Made by a program: the position numbers and the translations under genes
Shown: piece by piece, positions 14,894 through 22,397 of the stretch
How the letters are laid out: each line of letters begins with the position of its first letter
Position numbering within the stretch: the first letter of the stretch is position 1
The notes under the pieces: generated by a model
Databases searched by the model: none
Told to the model about the DNA's origin: nothing
The model's input: the letters and a program-made list of their open reading frames with translations, nothing else
From: a virus
Direction: 5' to 3' (one strand)
DNA length: 34,472 bases
IMG/VR virus record: IMGVR_UViG_3300046028_000173
Span: 1 to 34,472 of that record

Positions 14894-15993
14894 GCAAAAT
14901 CCAATGAATACTGCGCTATACGCTTGTTTTGAAGTGTCTTGTAATTTTCGTTCAATTCACAACCAAGATATTGACGGCCAAGGGTCTGTGCTACTTGCGC
15001 TGTTGTACCACTACCCATGAACGGGTCAAGCACTACACCGCCCACTGGTGCGCCAGCAAGTATGCAAGGCTCAATAAGTTCACTTGGAAAAACAGCAAAG
15101 TGTGCGCCTGTGTATGGTTTTACAGGAACACTCCAAACACTTCTTTTGTTTGCCATGCCATCAGCACCAAACACTCTCTCACCTTTACTAAACCTATCTC
15201 CTTTTGAGTAATCAGCTTGATAACCTTCAGCATTTTTATCTCGTGTCTCTGGCTCACCCTTCAAAGGCTCTTTAATTGCCTCATGGTCATAGTAATACTT
15301 CTGAGACTTGCTCATCAAAAAAATGTACTCATGCGCCTTGGTACATCTGTCTTGCACCGATTCTGGCATTGGGTTTGGTTTATGCCAAACAATGTCTTGA
15401 CGCAAATACCAACCATCTGCCCTCAAAGCAAATGCAAGCATCCAAGGAATCCCAATGAGGTCTTTTGTTTTTAAACCAGTAGCGTGTAGCTTGTCCAACT
15501 TCCTGTCATTGGCTGGCATATTGTTTCTGCCCTCACGCTGATACTCAGGACTGGCTCTGGCGAAACCATTACTGTTGCAATAGCTGTCGCCAATGTTGAC
15601 CCACAAAGTGCCATCGTCTTCCAGCACATCCCAAACACATCGGAACACCTCAACCATTGCTTTGATGTATTCCTCTGGGGTTTCCTCAAGACCAATCTGT
15701 GAATCAATTCTTATAGCATTGCAATCTGGGCATTTGTGTTTATAGGAAAGATACTTTTCATTCTCTTTACCATTTTCTTTTCTTAATCTTTCACCAGTAA
15801 AACCGCCAACTTTTAAAGGATTTACCTTAGCCCCACTATGATGACAATCAGCATTACCACCCTCCCACTTAGCAGTCCCATAGTCACGCAAACCATAGTA
15901 AGGAGGGCTGGTCACACAAGTTTGAGCTTTAACGCCTTGTGATGCCCATTTACGCATTGTTTCACGGCAATCGCCAAATTCAATCTTGTTCAT
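14890..15993 (-). CDS. DNA methyltransferase (N4-cytosine/N6-adenine, beta-type order)
   Basis: This 367-aa protein has the catalytic motif IV near the N-terminus, TSPPYYGLRDYG (28-39), and the AdoMet-binding motif I near the C-terminus, DPFMGSGTT (323-331), with GRQYLGCELN after it. This permuted order is that of the beta class. The SPPY form is common in N4-cytosine enzymes but does not exclude N6-adenine. A Cys-rich insert (DCHH ... KCPDC) may bind zinc. There is no partner nuclease nearby, so it is an orphan enzyme, likely protecting phage DNA or marking regulatory sites. It is joined by ATGA overlaps to the regulator upstream and the primase downstream. Confidence 0.92.
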   Translation of the reverse strand: MNKIEFGDCRETMRKWASQGVKAQTCVTSPPYYGLRDYGTAKWEGGNADCHHSGAKVNPLKVGGFTGERLRKENGKENEKYLSYKHKCPDCNAIRIDSQIGLEETPEEYIKAMVEVFRCVWDVLEDDGTLWVNIGDSYCNSNGFARASPEYQREGRNNMPANDRKLDKLHATGLKTKDLIGIPWMLAFALRADGWYLRQDIVWHKPNPMPESVQDRCTKAHEYIFLMSKSQKYYYDHEAIKEPLKGEPETRDKNAEGYQADYSKGDRFSKGERVFGADGMANKRSVWSVPVKPYTGAHFAVFPSELIEPCILAGAPVGGVVLDPFMGSGTTAQVAQTLGRQYLGCELNENYKTLQNKRIAQYSLDFA

Positions 15994-16172
15994 ACTTCCA
16001 CCCTGTCTTTACCCTCAAGGTAATCACTTAGCGCCTTGACAGTCTCATACATTGGCTCAGTCTCACCAGACATCAGTCGGTACACCCTCGCCTCATGGAT
16101 GCCTGCCTTTTCGGCAACTTTCTTTAGGTTGGCATCCACCAATCTGGCTTTGATTTCTTCCAAGTTCATCAT
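15990..16172 (-). CDS. Small Cro/XRE-like regulator (60 aa)
   Basis: The start chosen is the ATG at 16170-16172, with AGGTGG 5 bases upstream; the GTG at 16181 lies within that ribosome site. The 60-aa product has a helix-turn-helix region: LKKVAEKAGIHEARVYRLMS followed by ETVKALSDYLEG, typical of minimal Cro/XRE proteins that bind operators as dimers. It is the first gene of the leftward block and faces the rightward block across a 125-base control region. It most likely sets the balance between the two. No long repressor with a cleavage domain is present. Confidence 0.83.
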   Translation of the reverse strand: MMNLEEIKARLVDANLKKVAEKAGIHEARVYRLMSGETEPMYETVKALSDYLEGKDRVEV

Positions 16173-16297
16173 AAAAACCACCTTTTCGTAAAAATATTTT
16201 CAAACTGATGGGAATATTAACACAAACCATGCTAAAGTCACACACATGCCAACGAAATAGTTTGTTGGCATCACGCCGAAAGGCCAAAGGAAACAAA
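16173..16297. promoter_or_regulatory. Divergent control region
   Basis: This gap separates the leftward regulator gene from the rightward block, so two outward promoters are expected. A rightward extended -10 candidate, TGCTAAAGT (16230-16238), is visible with no good -35. The region is AT-rich at 16186-16222. A perfect dyad (16246-16271) and a GCC-GAAA-GGC mini-hairpin (16275-16284) lie in the rightward leader, before AAAGGA and the ATG at 16298. The leftward promoter could not be resolved. Confidence 0.6.
16246..16271. promoter_or_regulatory. 8-bp dyad, candidate operator or leader hairpin
   Basis: ATGCCAAC (16246-16253) and GTTGGCAT (16264-16271) are perfect inverted copies 10 bases apart. 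The 18-bp centre-to-centre symmetry suits a dimeric helix-turn-helix protein, such as the neighbouring regulator. There is no T-run, so a terminator is unlikely. Confidence 0.55.
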
Positions 16298-16507
16298 ATG
16301 ACAAAAATCTACAAAGCCTACGTTTATGAAGAACCTTGCGGTCGCTTCATGGGCGAAATTGATGGCATTTATATCAACACCAACATTGGTGAGATTAAAA
16401 ACACTCCTATTGAGTTTTACGCTGATTCTAAGCAGGCTTTGCTTGCTGAAATGGTCAAGTTTTTAAAAGGCACTAGTCACACTGGCATCTTGCGTGTTGC
16501 CAATTAA
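16298..16507 (+). CDS. First gene of rightward block (69 aa), unknown
   Basis: The ATG at 16298-16300 follows AAAGGA by 6 bases; a longer frame to 16208 would cross the operator-like dyad and is rejected. The 69-aa product begins MTKIYKAYVYEEPCGRFMGE. It reads as a small soluble alpha/beta protein with one Cys and no motif I can name. As the first gene after the divergent promoter it is probably expressed immediately after infection, where host-takeover or regulatory proteins are common. That role is inference from position. Confidence 0.75.
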   Translation: MTKIYKAYVYEEPCGRFMGEIDGIYINTNIGEIKNTPIEFYADSKQALLAEMVKFLKGTSHTGILRVAN

Positions 16508-16556
16508 GAATTGAGCGCAATCGTTTAATTCTGGATGACGCTTAACTAAACCAAAC

Positions 16557-16570
16557 GGGGCCACGGCCCC
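16557..16570 (+). other. GC-rich leader hairpin
   Basis: GGGGC (16557-16561) and GCCCC (16566-16570) close on CACG in the 75-base gap before the 16583 gene. No T-run follows. It shares a CCGAAAG sequence just after or within the hairpin with the one at 16275-16284, so both leaders may be structured in the same way. It could stabilise mRNA or tune translation. Confidence 0.45.
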
Positions 16571-16582
16571 CGAAAGCACAAC

Positions 16583-16726
16583 ATGAAACACCACAAACAC
16601 TACTACTACCCCGAAGTCAAGAACGCAAGGCTAACTGCCCGCGCAGAAGCAGCCCTTGACCTTCTCACAGCCCTTGCCATTGGCATCAGCTTGGCCGCCT
16701 TACTAATTGCATGGTGGTCAGCATGA
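16583..16726 (+). CDS. Single-span membrane peptide (47 aa)
   Basis: A frame from the ATG at 16583 to the TGA at 16724-16726 gives 47 aa. The N-terminus is His/Tyr-rich (MKHHKHYYYPEVKNARLTAR), then residues ~24-45 form one membrane span (ALDLLTALAIGISLAALLIA) ending WWSA. The stop overlaps the next start (ATGA), which supports it as real although the ribosome site is weak. A small early inner-membrane protein might act in superinfection exclusion or host takeover (conjecture). Confidence 0.65.
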   Translation: MKHHKHYYYPEVKNARLTARAEAALDLLTALAIGISLAALLIAWWSA

Positions 16727-16998
16727 ACCCCACACCCGCCTGTCCTCAAGGAATCATTGAGTTTGCCTGCGAACTCGAAGGTGTTGATCTGGTTTGCCAT
16801 CTTGAGTACATCCCTGAAGAACTTGGCTCACTGGACGGCGATGGCTTACCTAGTGAGCCTGACTATGCCGAAACTATGGAACTTGTCAGCGCCTACATCA
16901 AAGGCACAGACATAGACATTGGCCACTTGCTCTTGCAGGGGCTTGTTGACCACATCACAACCACCGCACTTGAGGACTATAAAAATGACGATCTCTGA
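16723..16998 (+). CDS. Small acidic protein (91 aa), unknown
   Basis: The start chosen is the ATG at 16723, coupled to the preceding stop by ATGA; an ATG-less extension to 16711 (GTG) is possible. The 91-aa product begins MNPTPACPQGIIEFACELEG, is strongly acidic (many Asp and Glu) and has two early Cys. Low charge balance and size would suit a DNA mimic or inhibitor, but nothing specific shows this. It overlaps the next gene by 14 bases. Confidence 0.7.
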   Translation: MNPTPACPQGIIEFACELEGVDLVCHLEYIPEELGSLDGDGLPSEPDYAETMELVSAYIKGTDIDIGHLLLQGLVDHITTTALEDYKNDDL

Positions 16999-17353
16999 AC
17001 TGGCAGCACAGCTGCGCATGGCCAAGCAGGCCGAGAACGAAGCCAAGGCCGAGCGCTTGCGCATTGAGGGTCTGATCACCGAGCAGTTTGCCAAGCCTGA
17101 GAGCAATGAAGGCACACACAACGATGAAGAGTTCACCATCACTTGGAAACTTAACCGCACAGTCAACACCGACCAGTTGGCCACTGACTACGATGATCTG
17201 CCAACAAATGCCCAGAAAGCATTTCGTTGGAAAGCAGAGGTCAACTTAGCTTACCTTCGTTCCCTCGCAGAAATTGACCCTGCCGCCTACAACAAGGCAG
17301 CAGTGTTCGTAACTAGCAAACCCGCAAAACCATCCATTGAACTGAAAGACTAA
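16985..17353 (+). CDS. Coiled-coil protein before the Sak4-like ATPase (122 aa)
   Basis: The start chosen is the ATG at 16985 (MTISELAAQLRMAKQAENEA); an upstream frame to 16919 lies inside the preceding gene in another frame. Residues 1-40 form a strong amphipathic/coiled-coil helix rich in Ala, Glu and Lys. The rest contains an aromatic alpha/beta segment (FRWKAEVNLAYLRSLAEIDP). The position in the recombination cluster, one base before the Sak4-like gene, recalls host-nuclease-inhibitor or recombination accessory proteins, but I cannot assign a family. Confidence 0.75.
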   Translation: MTISELAAQLRMAKQAENEAKAERLRIEGLITEQFAKPESNEGTHNDEEFTITWKLNRTVNTDQLATDYDDLPTNAQKAFRWKAEVNLAYLRSLAEIDPAAYNKAAVFVTSKPAKPSIELKD

Positions 17354-17354
17354 C

Positions 17355-18101
17355 ATGGCCTTCGATCTCTCATCCATCTCCAAAACCAAACGTGTTCGCG
17401 CCCCCAAGATTGTTGTGGTTGGCCAAGGCAAGATTGGCAAGACAACCTTTGCTGCCATGGCGCCTAACGCCATTGGCATCCTGACCGAAGACGGCGCTGA
17501 CGCTGTTGACGCAAACGCATTCCCTTTGGCGGCAAGTCTGCCCGAGGTGTACGCCGCCATTGACACATTGATCAACCAAACGCATGACTTTCAGACACTT
17601 TTCATTGACAGTCTGGATTGGCTTGAACCCATGATCCAAGAGTATGTGTGCAAGCAGAACAATTGGAAGAACATTGAAGCACCAGGCTTCGGTAAGGGCT
17701 ACGTGGCCGCCGCTGAAGAGTGGCGTAACCTTTTGTCTGGCTTAGAAGTCCTGCGCTCTGCCAAGGGCATGGGCATCATCCTGATTGCTCACGACAAGAT
17801 CAAGCGCATTGAAGACCCACTGACCGAAGGCTATGACAGCCATGTCCTCAAACTGCACGACAAGGCCGCCGGTCTAGTGCAAGAGTGGGCTGATGTCATT
17901 GGCTACGCAGGCTACCGCATCTTCACAAGCAAAACCGATGCAGGGTTCTCTAAGAAAGAAACCAAGGCCACGACAACTGGTGAGCGCATCTTGCACGTTG
18001 AACCCCATCCGGCTCACTGCGGTGGTAACCGCTTTGGCCTTCAGAATATGCCGCTTGACTGGACGGCATTCCAAGCAGCGCTCACAGTAGCGCAGTCTTG
18101 A
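17355..18101 (+). CDS. Sak4-like RecA-fold ATPase (AAA_24 type)
   Basis: This 248-aa protein has Walker A GQGKIGKT (23-30), Walker B TLFIDSLDW (81-89) and a following GIILIAHDKIKR segment, typical of phage Sak4/AAA_24 nucleotide-binding proteins. These are short RecA/Rad51-like enzymes that promote single-strand annealing or exchange, working with a phage SSB. The next genes are a DUF669 protein and a RecB/Cas4-like nuclease, which together make a full phage recombination set. The ATPase motifs are intact. Confidence 0.87.
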   Translation: MAFDLSSISKTKRVRAPKIVVVGQGKIGKTTFAAMAPNAIGILTEDGADAVDANAFPLAASLPEVYAAIDTLINQTHDFQTLFIDSLDWLEPMIQEYVCKQNNWKNIEAPGFGKGYVAAAEEWRNLLSGLEVLRSAKGMGIILIAHDKIKRIEDPLTEGYDSHVLKLHDKAAGLVQEWADVIGYAGYRIFTSKTDAGFSKKETKATTTGERILHVEPHPAHCGGNRFGLQNMPLDWTAFQAALTVAQS

Positions 18102-18140
18102 TCACACCAGTTCGTAACTTAACTTTTTAGGAAATTTATC

Positions 18141-18656
18141 ATGGCTCAGTTTAATTTTGACGCATCTCAAGTCGTCCCCCAACAGTCTTCAGGCCCACTG
18201 CCTGCGGGCGTTTATCTGGCTCACATTGTTGAGTCTGATGTTCAGCCATTGAAGTCCGGCAACGGCGAAGGCTTGAAACTCACCTTTGAGGTCATTGATG
18301 GTCAGTTCAAAGGCCGCAAGGTTTATGAGAACCTGAACATTCGCCACACCAGTGAAGACACTCAGCGCATTGCACAAAGCCAGTTGTCTGCGCTTTGCCA
18401 CGCCGTGAACGTGATCAAGTTGATGGATACCGCTGCCCTGCACTTCAAGCCAGTTCGCATCAATGTGACTGTGCGCGAGGCAGTTGGTCAGTACAAGGCC
18501 AGTAACAACATCAAGGGCTATGAGGCCGCAGGCGGTGGGATTAGCGCACCAGCTGCTGCACCAACCCCTGCGCCTGTGGCTGAAGCCCCTGCATGGCCTA
18601 CCGCCGAGCAAGAAGCCGCCAAGTCTAAAACACCCGCATGGGCTAAGAAAGGCTGA
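18141..18656 (+). CDS. DUF669 single-stranded DNA-binding protein
   Basis: This 171-aa protein starts MAQFNFDASQVVPQQSSGPL and contains PAGVYLAHIVESDVQPLKSG and LKLTFEVIDGQFKGRKVYEN, the hallmark of DUF669 proteins, which function as phage SSBs. The N-terminal ~130 residues form the beta-rich DNA-binding part. Then comes an Ala/Pro linker (APAAAPTPAPVAEAPAWP) and a short basic end rather than the acidic tip of bacterial SSB. AGGAA precedes the ATG. The place between the Sak4-like ATPase and the nuclease is the standard partner arrangement. Confidence 0.87.
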   Translation: MAQFNFDASQVVPQQSSGPLPAGVYLAHIVESDVQPLKSGNGEGLKLTFEVIDGQFKGRKVYENLNIRHTSEDTQRIAQSQLSALCHAVNVIKLMDTAALHFKPVRINVTVREAVGQYKASNNIKGYEAAGGGISAPAAAPTPAPVAEAPAWPTAEQEAAKSKTPAWAKKG

Positions 18657-18657
18657 C

Positions 18658-19746
18658 ATGGCCTTACTTCCACAATCAGTTACTGATCCTGTGGCCGATG
18701 CCATCTTTGCCCACTACAAGGCAAAGTTTGGCGCGGAAACCCAGCGCCCTTACCTTGGCGCCTCTGCCATTGGCAAGCCTTGCCTGCGCCAGCACTGGTA
18801 TTCATTTCGGTGGTCTAAGCCTGCGCAGTTCTCTGGCCGCCTGTACCGAGTGTTTCAGTCTGGCCACCTTCAGGAGCCAAGGGTCTATGCTGACTTGTCT
18901 AGCATTGGTTGCACTGTCTACCAACTTAACCCTGCCACGGGCAAACAGTGGTCATTCACCGAACCCGCAACTGGCCACCATTTTCAAGGCAATGCAGACG
19001 GCATCATCACTGGCCTACCGCAGGCGCCCAAGTCTCCGCACTTGTTGGAGATCAAGACCGCATCTGACAAGATGTTTAAAGAAATGCAGAAATCTGGCGT
19101 AAAGAAGGCCAAGCCCGAACACTACGCGCAGATGCAAATATACATGAAGTGGAGCATTGATCAGTTTGGGGAAGATGGCTGTCAACGTGCGCTGTACTTT
19201 GTGGTCAACAAAGACAATGACGACATCTACACCGAGCGCTTAGAGTACGACAAGTGCGAAGCGCAGGCCATCATCAACAAGGCCATGGCGGTGATCACTG
19301 CGCCCGAGCCACCAGTTGGAGTTTCTACCGACCCTACTTGGTTTGAGTGCAAGTTCTGTGATTACCAGGCGATCTGTCACGGCACAGACGTTCCTGCGCC
19401 AACGTGCCGTTCATGCGTTCATGCCACGCCTGAACTGGATGGCAATGCAGTTTGGTCATGCGCTTCCCATACCACAGTTTTGTCAGAAAAAATGCAGCGC
19501 AAGGGTTGTAATGATCACCGCTTTATCCCTATTTTGCTTTCCAAAACAGGCCATCCAGTTGATCTTGATCAAAATGATAATGTGGTTTACAAGACGCCAG
19601 AAGGCAAACAGTTTGTCAATGGCGACCCAGACAAGAATCCCGATCACATCAGCAGTGCTGAAATTCACGCCTGTGCAGACAAGACCGCCTTGGTGGACGA
19701 GTTTGCCCTTGATCTGAGAAAACAACATAATGCAAGGTTTGTATGA
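18658..19746 (+). CDS. PD-(D/E)XK exonuclease, Cas4/RecB-like with Fe-S type cysteines
   Basis: The start is the ATG at 18658, one base after the SSB stop. The product is 362 aa. The nuclease core is D114 (NADGIITG) and E131-x-K133 (LLEIKTAS), with H70 and E73 upstream. One early Cys (C42 in KPCLRQHW) and three later ones (C231, C234, C240 in ECKFCDYQAIC) match the 1+3 pattern of iron-sulphur nucleases such as Cas4 and AddB. A further CRSC follows at 250-253, and the ~110-residue tail may be a separate domain. It likely resects DNA ends for Sak4-mediated annealing. Confidence 0.88.
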   Translation: MALLPQSVTDPVADAIFAHYKAKFGAETQRPYLGASAIGKPCLRQHWYSFRWSKPAQFSGRLYRVFQSGHLQEPRVYADLSSIGCTVYQLNPATGKQWSFTEPATGHHFQGNADGIITGLPQAPKSPHLLEIKTASDKMFKEMQKSGVKKAKPEHYAQMQIYMKWSIDQFGEDGCQRALYFVVNKDNDDIYTERLEYDKCEAQAIINKAMAVITAPEPPVGVSTDPTWFECKFCDYQAICHGTDVPAPTCRSCVHATPELDGNAVWSCASHTTVLSEKMQRKGCNDHRFIPILLSKTGHPVDLDQNDNVVYKTPEGKQFVNGDPDKNPDHISSAEIHACADKTALVDEFALDLRKQHNARFV

Positions 19747-19901
19747 CCACTCCACCAATTGACCAAATTACCTTGCGTGACTTCTTTGCCGCAGCTGCCT
19801 TAACTGGTTTGCTTGCAAGTTGTGACCGCAATACTGCTGTAGAAAACGCTTACGTCATGGCTGACAAGATGCTTGAGGAGCGCCAACGTGATCCTGCGTG
19901 A
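19743..19901 (+). CDS. Small protein (52 aa) between nuclease and helicase
   Basis: A frame from the ATG at 19743 (ATGA overlap with the nuclease stop) to the TGA at 19899-19901 gives 52 aa: MTTPPIDQITLRDFFAAAAL ... MADKMLEERQRDPA. It has an Ala-rich helix and one Cys and is not clearly a membrane protein. The RDFFAAAALTGLLA segment resembles short host and phage proteins of unknown role. It overlaps the helicase start by 14 bases and carries its ribosome site (GAGGAG). Confidence 0.72.
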   Translation: MTTPPIDQITLRDFFAAAALTGLLASCDRNTAVENAYVMADKMLEERQRDPA

Positions 19902-21504
19902 GTATCAGTCTCGCGCAGTCACAGACCTGTTTGCTTGGTGGACAAAGCATCAAGAGGATCACGACATTCCTCTTTTGGTGCTACCCACCGCCGCAGGCAA
20001 GTCGGTGATCTGCGCTGAGATTGTGCGCCAGATGTGGGAGCAGTGGCCACTTTTCCAACCTAGAACTGTGGTGTTAGTTCCATCCAAGGAACTGGCCGAG
20101 CAGAATGCGGCCAAATTGAGGGCGCTGTTACCTCACACTATCAGCGTGGGTTATGTCAGCGCAAGCCTAGGCGCCAAAAAGTACAACGCTGATGTGATTG
20201 TGGCCACCATTGGCAGCATTCACAAGGCCGCGCACTTGCTTGGCAACATCAAGGCCGTGGTGATTGATGAGGCTCATCTGGTGAGCCAGAAGGCAGGGGA
20301 TGCAGGGATGTACCGCACCTTCTTGTCTAATCTTGGTGAAATATGCAAATTTAGGACGGTTGGCATGACGGCCACGCCTTTTAGGGGTAATGGCGTTTGG
20401 CTGACCGATGGTGATGAGCCACTCTTTACTGGCATTGCCAGCAGAGTCTCTATGCGTGAACTACTTAGTGCCAAGTTCATTGCGCCACTTGTCCCGCCTA
20501 CCAAACATATTGAAACCCGCATTGACGCAAGCCATGTTGGCATCTCTAACGGCGACTACAAGGTTGGCGAACTATCCCGAGAGGTTGAGAAATACCTAGC
20601 CAAAGTGGCTGTAGAAGCCACCAGAATCGCCTCAGAGCGCAAGAAATGGATTGCCTTTACACCGAGTGTCGCCAACGCTGAAAGCCTGTCTGACAAGCTA
20701 AATAGGCGCGGCATTGTGAGTGCCGTTGTGTGTGGCGAAACCCCCAAGCAAGAGCGCGAAGACCTGATTCGTCAGTTTAAGGAACATCAGATTCACTGCT
20801 TGGTAACTGTCTTGGCGCTCTCAGTTGGCTTTGATGTGCCAGACGTAGACTGCATTGTTTGGTGCAGGCCTACCAAGTCGCCAGTGCTTTATGTGCAGGG
20901 CATGGGCCGAGGCACTCGCATTGCAGACGGCAAGACAGATTGCCTGGTGCTTGACTTTACTGACACAGTTGAGCGCTTGGGGCCAGTGGATACCATCCAA
21001 GGCAGGACTAAAAAGAGGTCAGGCCCTCAAGAGGCGCCCTACAGCATCTGCCCAGATTGCGGAGAGCGCAACGCACCAGCTGCTCTTATCTGCATTCATT
21101 GCCATGGCCAAATACGTGAGGAAGAAGAGAAGCCATTGGATGCCAAGGTTTCATTGGCAGCGCTTTTGTCTAGTGCAAGTGAAATTGGCGAACTAATTTG
21201 GCATGATGTGACCAGAGTTGACTACGCTATTCACAGAAAAGAAGGCAAACCAGACTCTTTAAGGGTTGATTACTACTCTGGCCTGCTTCGCTGTGCCAGT
21301 GAGTGGGTTTGCTTTGATCACCATGGCTATGCCAAAGAAAAGGCTTACCAGTGGTGGTCTAGAAGAAACCCTAATGGCATCCAACCAAATAACACGTTTG
21401 TGGCATTTGGGTTGAACAAACAACTGTCATCACCAAGACGCATTGCAACCCGTAGAAACGGAAAATACACAGAGGTAAAACATTATGAATTTGATAGAAC
21501 TTAA
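19888..21504 (+). CDS. SF2 DEAH-box helicase with C-terminal zinc ribbon
   Basis: The start chosen is the GTG at 19888, 7 bases after GAGGAG; a TTG at 19873 would lie within that ribosome site. The product is 538 aa. It shows motif I LPTAAGKS (K38), DEAH (127-130), motif III TAT (161-163) and motif VI QGMGRGTR (337-344). A C4 zinc ribbon (CPDC ... CIHC, residues 388-405) follows, with a C-terminal domain of ~130 residues that I cannot name. Such phage enzymes unwind or remodel forks and D-loops. Its location after the nuclease fits replication/recombination. Confidence 0.9.
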   Translation: MILREYQSRAVTDLFAWWTKHQEDHDIPLLVLPTAAGKSVICAEIVRQMWEQWPLFQPRTVVLVPSKELAEQNAAKLRALLPHTISVGYVSASLGAKKYNADVIVATIGSIHKAAHLLGNIKAVVIDEAHLVSQKAGDAGMYRTFLSNLGEICKFRTVGMTATPFRGNGVWLTDGDEPLFTGIASRVSMRELLSAKFIAPLVPPTKHIETRIDASHVGISNGDYKVGELSREVEKYLAKVAVEATRIASERKKWIAFTPSVANAESLSDKLNRRGIVSAVVCGETPKQEREDLIRQFKEHQIHCLVTVLALSVGFDVPDVDCIVWCRPTKSPVLYVQGMGRGTRIADGKTDCLVLDFTDTVERLGPVDTIQGRTKKRSGPQEAPYSICPDCGERNAPAALICIHCHGQIREEEEKPLDAKVSLAALLSSASEIGELIWHDVTRVDYAIHRKEGKPDSLRVDYYSGLLRCASEWVCFDHHGYAKEKAYQWWSRRNPNGIQPNNTFVAFGLNKQLSSPRRIATRRNGKYTEVKHYEFDRT

Positions 21505-21685
21505 CGCCATCAAAGGCCATTTGGACAGCCAAGTTAAACAGATCAACACAATCCAAGTAAATTGCAGACAATGCAATAACTTTGAAACAGGCATTTGTAA
21601 GCAGTTTGGAGCAAAACCACCGCTAGAGTGGATCACTGGCACAGTTGAGTGCGAACATTGGGAATGGGATCACATCCCTTTTTAA
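21485..21685 (+). CDS. Small Cys-rich protein (66 aa), unknown
   Basis: This 66-aa protein begins MNLIELNAIKGHLDSQVKQI. Four Cys (C27, C30, C38, C56) could hold one metal ion. The end is acidic and aromatic (CEHWEWDHIPF). The start lies 20 bases inside the helicase 3' end, with GAGGT upstream. It opens a run of very small genes that closes the rightward block. The function is unknown. Confidence 0.72.
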   Translation: MNLIELNAIKGHLDSQVKQINTIQVNCRQCNNFETGICKQFGAKPPLEWITGTVECEHWEWDHIPF

Positions 21686-21694
21686 GGAGACATC

Positions 21695-21889
21695 ATGTTA
21701 GAAAAACCACCATATTCAAAGATTAGTTACCCGTCTACGCCTGCCAAAGACTTCAAATGGGAGTCTGGGTCAGATGTGCAATCGCTATGGCGCAAGCATG
21801 GTTGGACGCCTCCTAGTGAAGGTATGACGCCGCCACCTCCGCCACCCCCAGAGCGCATCATAGATATGCCACTGAGGAGAGTGCGCTGA
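21695..21889 (+). CDS. Small proline-rich protein (64 aa), unknown
   Basis: This 64-aa protein has a strong AAGGAG ribosome site. It begins MLEKPPYSKISYPSTPAKDF, has a middle WRKHGWTPPSEG, and carries seven consecutive Pro (PPPPPPP) before a basic end. It is probably disordered in part. The stop overlaps the next start (TGATG). No family is recognised. Confidence 0.72.
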   Translation: MLEKPPYSKISYPSTPAKDFKWESGSDVQSLWRKHGWTPPSEGMTPPPPPPPERIIDMPLRRVR

Positions 21890-22077
21890 TGATGCCTGCA
21901 ATTCAAATGGGTCAACCTACGCCAGTGCATCGCCTAAAGTTTTGCACCAAGTGCCAGGCTGACAAGCCGCCAGAAGGCGGCGTTGAAATGGGCGCAAAGT
22001 GGCACTGCCAACTTTGCTGGGTTAGACGAATAACTGGTAAACATCTGAGACAAAATGCCAAGACCAAAACCACCTGA
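21889..22077 (+). CDS. C4 zinc-ribbon protein (62 aa)
   Basis: This 62-aa protein has a clear CxxC...CxxC zinc ribbon (C19, C22, C40, C43: KFCTKCQADKPPEGG and KWHCQLCWVRR). The C-terminal tail is basic (GKHLRQNAKTKTT), suggesting nucleic-acid contact. Tiny zinc ribbons of this kind are frequent in phage early regions and may touch transcription or replication proteins. A second ATG codon directly follows the first, so the true start may be one codon later. Confidence 0.75.
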   Translation: MMPAIQMGQPTPVHRLKFCTKCQADKPPEGGVEMGAKWHCQLCWVRRITGKHLRQNAKTKTT

Positions 22078-22246
22078 ACCCCTACTAGGCCGACAAGTCC
22101 GGATGTCAGATAGACACTGGATGATCTTACAAGAGCTTGGCGGCGCTGAGTGGCTGCGCAATATATTGGACAAGAAAGCCAAGATGCCAGCTAAGTATTA
22201 CCGCCGTGAACTGGACGCGCCGTCAAAGAAGGAAGTCAATGACTAA
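22055..22246 (+). CDS. Small basic helical protein (63 aa), unknown
   Basis: This 63-aa protein begins MPRPKPPEPLLGRQVRMSDR, followed by HWMILQELGGAEWLRNILDK, a helix-turn-helix-like pair, and a basic tail. The MSDRHWMILQELGG segment recalls short ribbon-helix-helix or host-like DNA-binding proteins, without proof. It overlaps the zinc-ribbon gene by 23 bases and the next gene by 8. Confidence 0.7.
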   Translation: MPRPKPPEPLLGRQVRMSDRHWMILQELGGAEWLRNILDKKAKMPAKYYRRELDAPSKKEVND

Positions 22247-22397
22247 CCGCCCAAACTTCGCAACTTGGAGCCAAGCCAACTTGGCCAAGTTTGCCGAGGA
22301 AGCCTACGCCAAGTTGTGCGAACAGGATGACATTATTCAACAGTTGCAATGCGACCTGAAGACGGCCATTGAGGCTTATCGGGAGGCCAACAAATGA
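22239..22397 (+). CDS. Small helical protein (52 aa), unknown
   Basis: The start chosen is the ATG at 22239 (MTNRPNFATWSQANLAKFAE), with GGAAG 4 bases upstream; a longer frame back to 22137 lies inside the preceding gene. The 52-aa product is amphipathic and helical throughout (EEAYAKLCEQDDIIQQLQCD), with two Cys and a likely coiled coil. The stop overlaps the next start (ATGA). The function is unknown. Confidence 0.72.
   Translation: MTNRPNFATWSQANLAKFAEEAYAKLCEQDDIIQQLQCDLKTAIEAYREANK

Noticed and set aside
16208-16297. Upstream extension of the first rightward gene
   Set aside because: It would place codons over the operator-like dyad and the ribosome site; the ATG at 16298 is well placed.
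18484-18657. Upstream extension of the nuclease gene
   Set aside because: It lies inside the SSB gene in another frame; the ATG at 18658 starts directly after the SSB stop and begins the conserved sequence.
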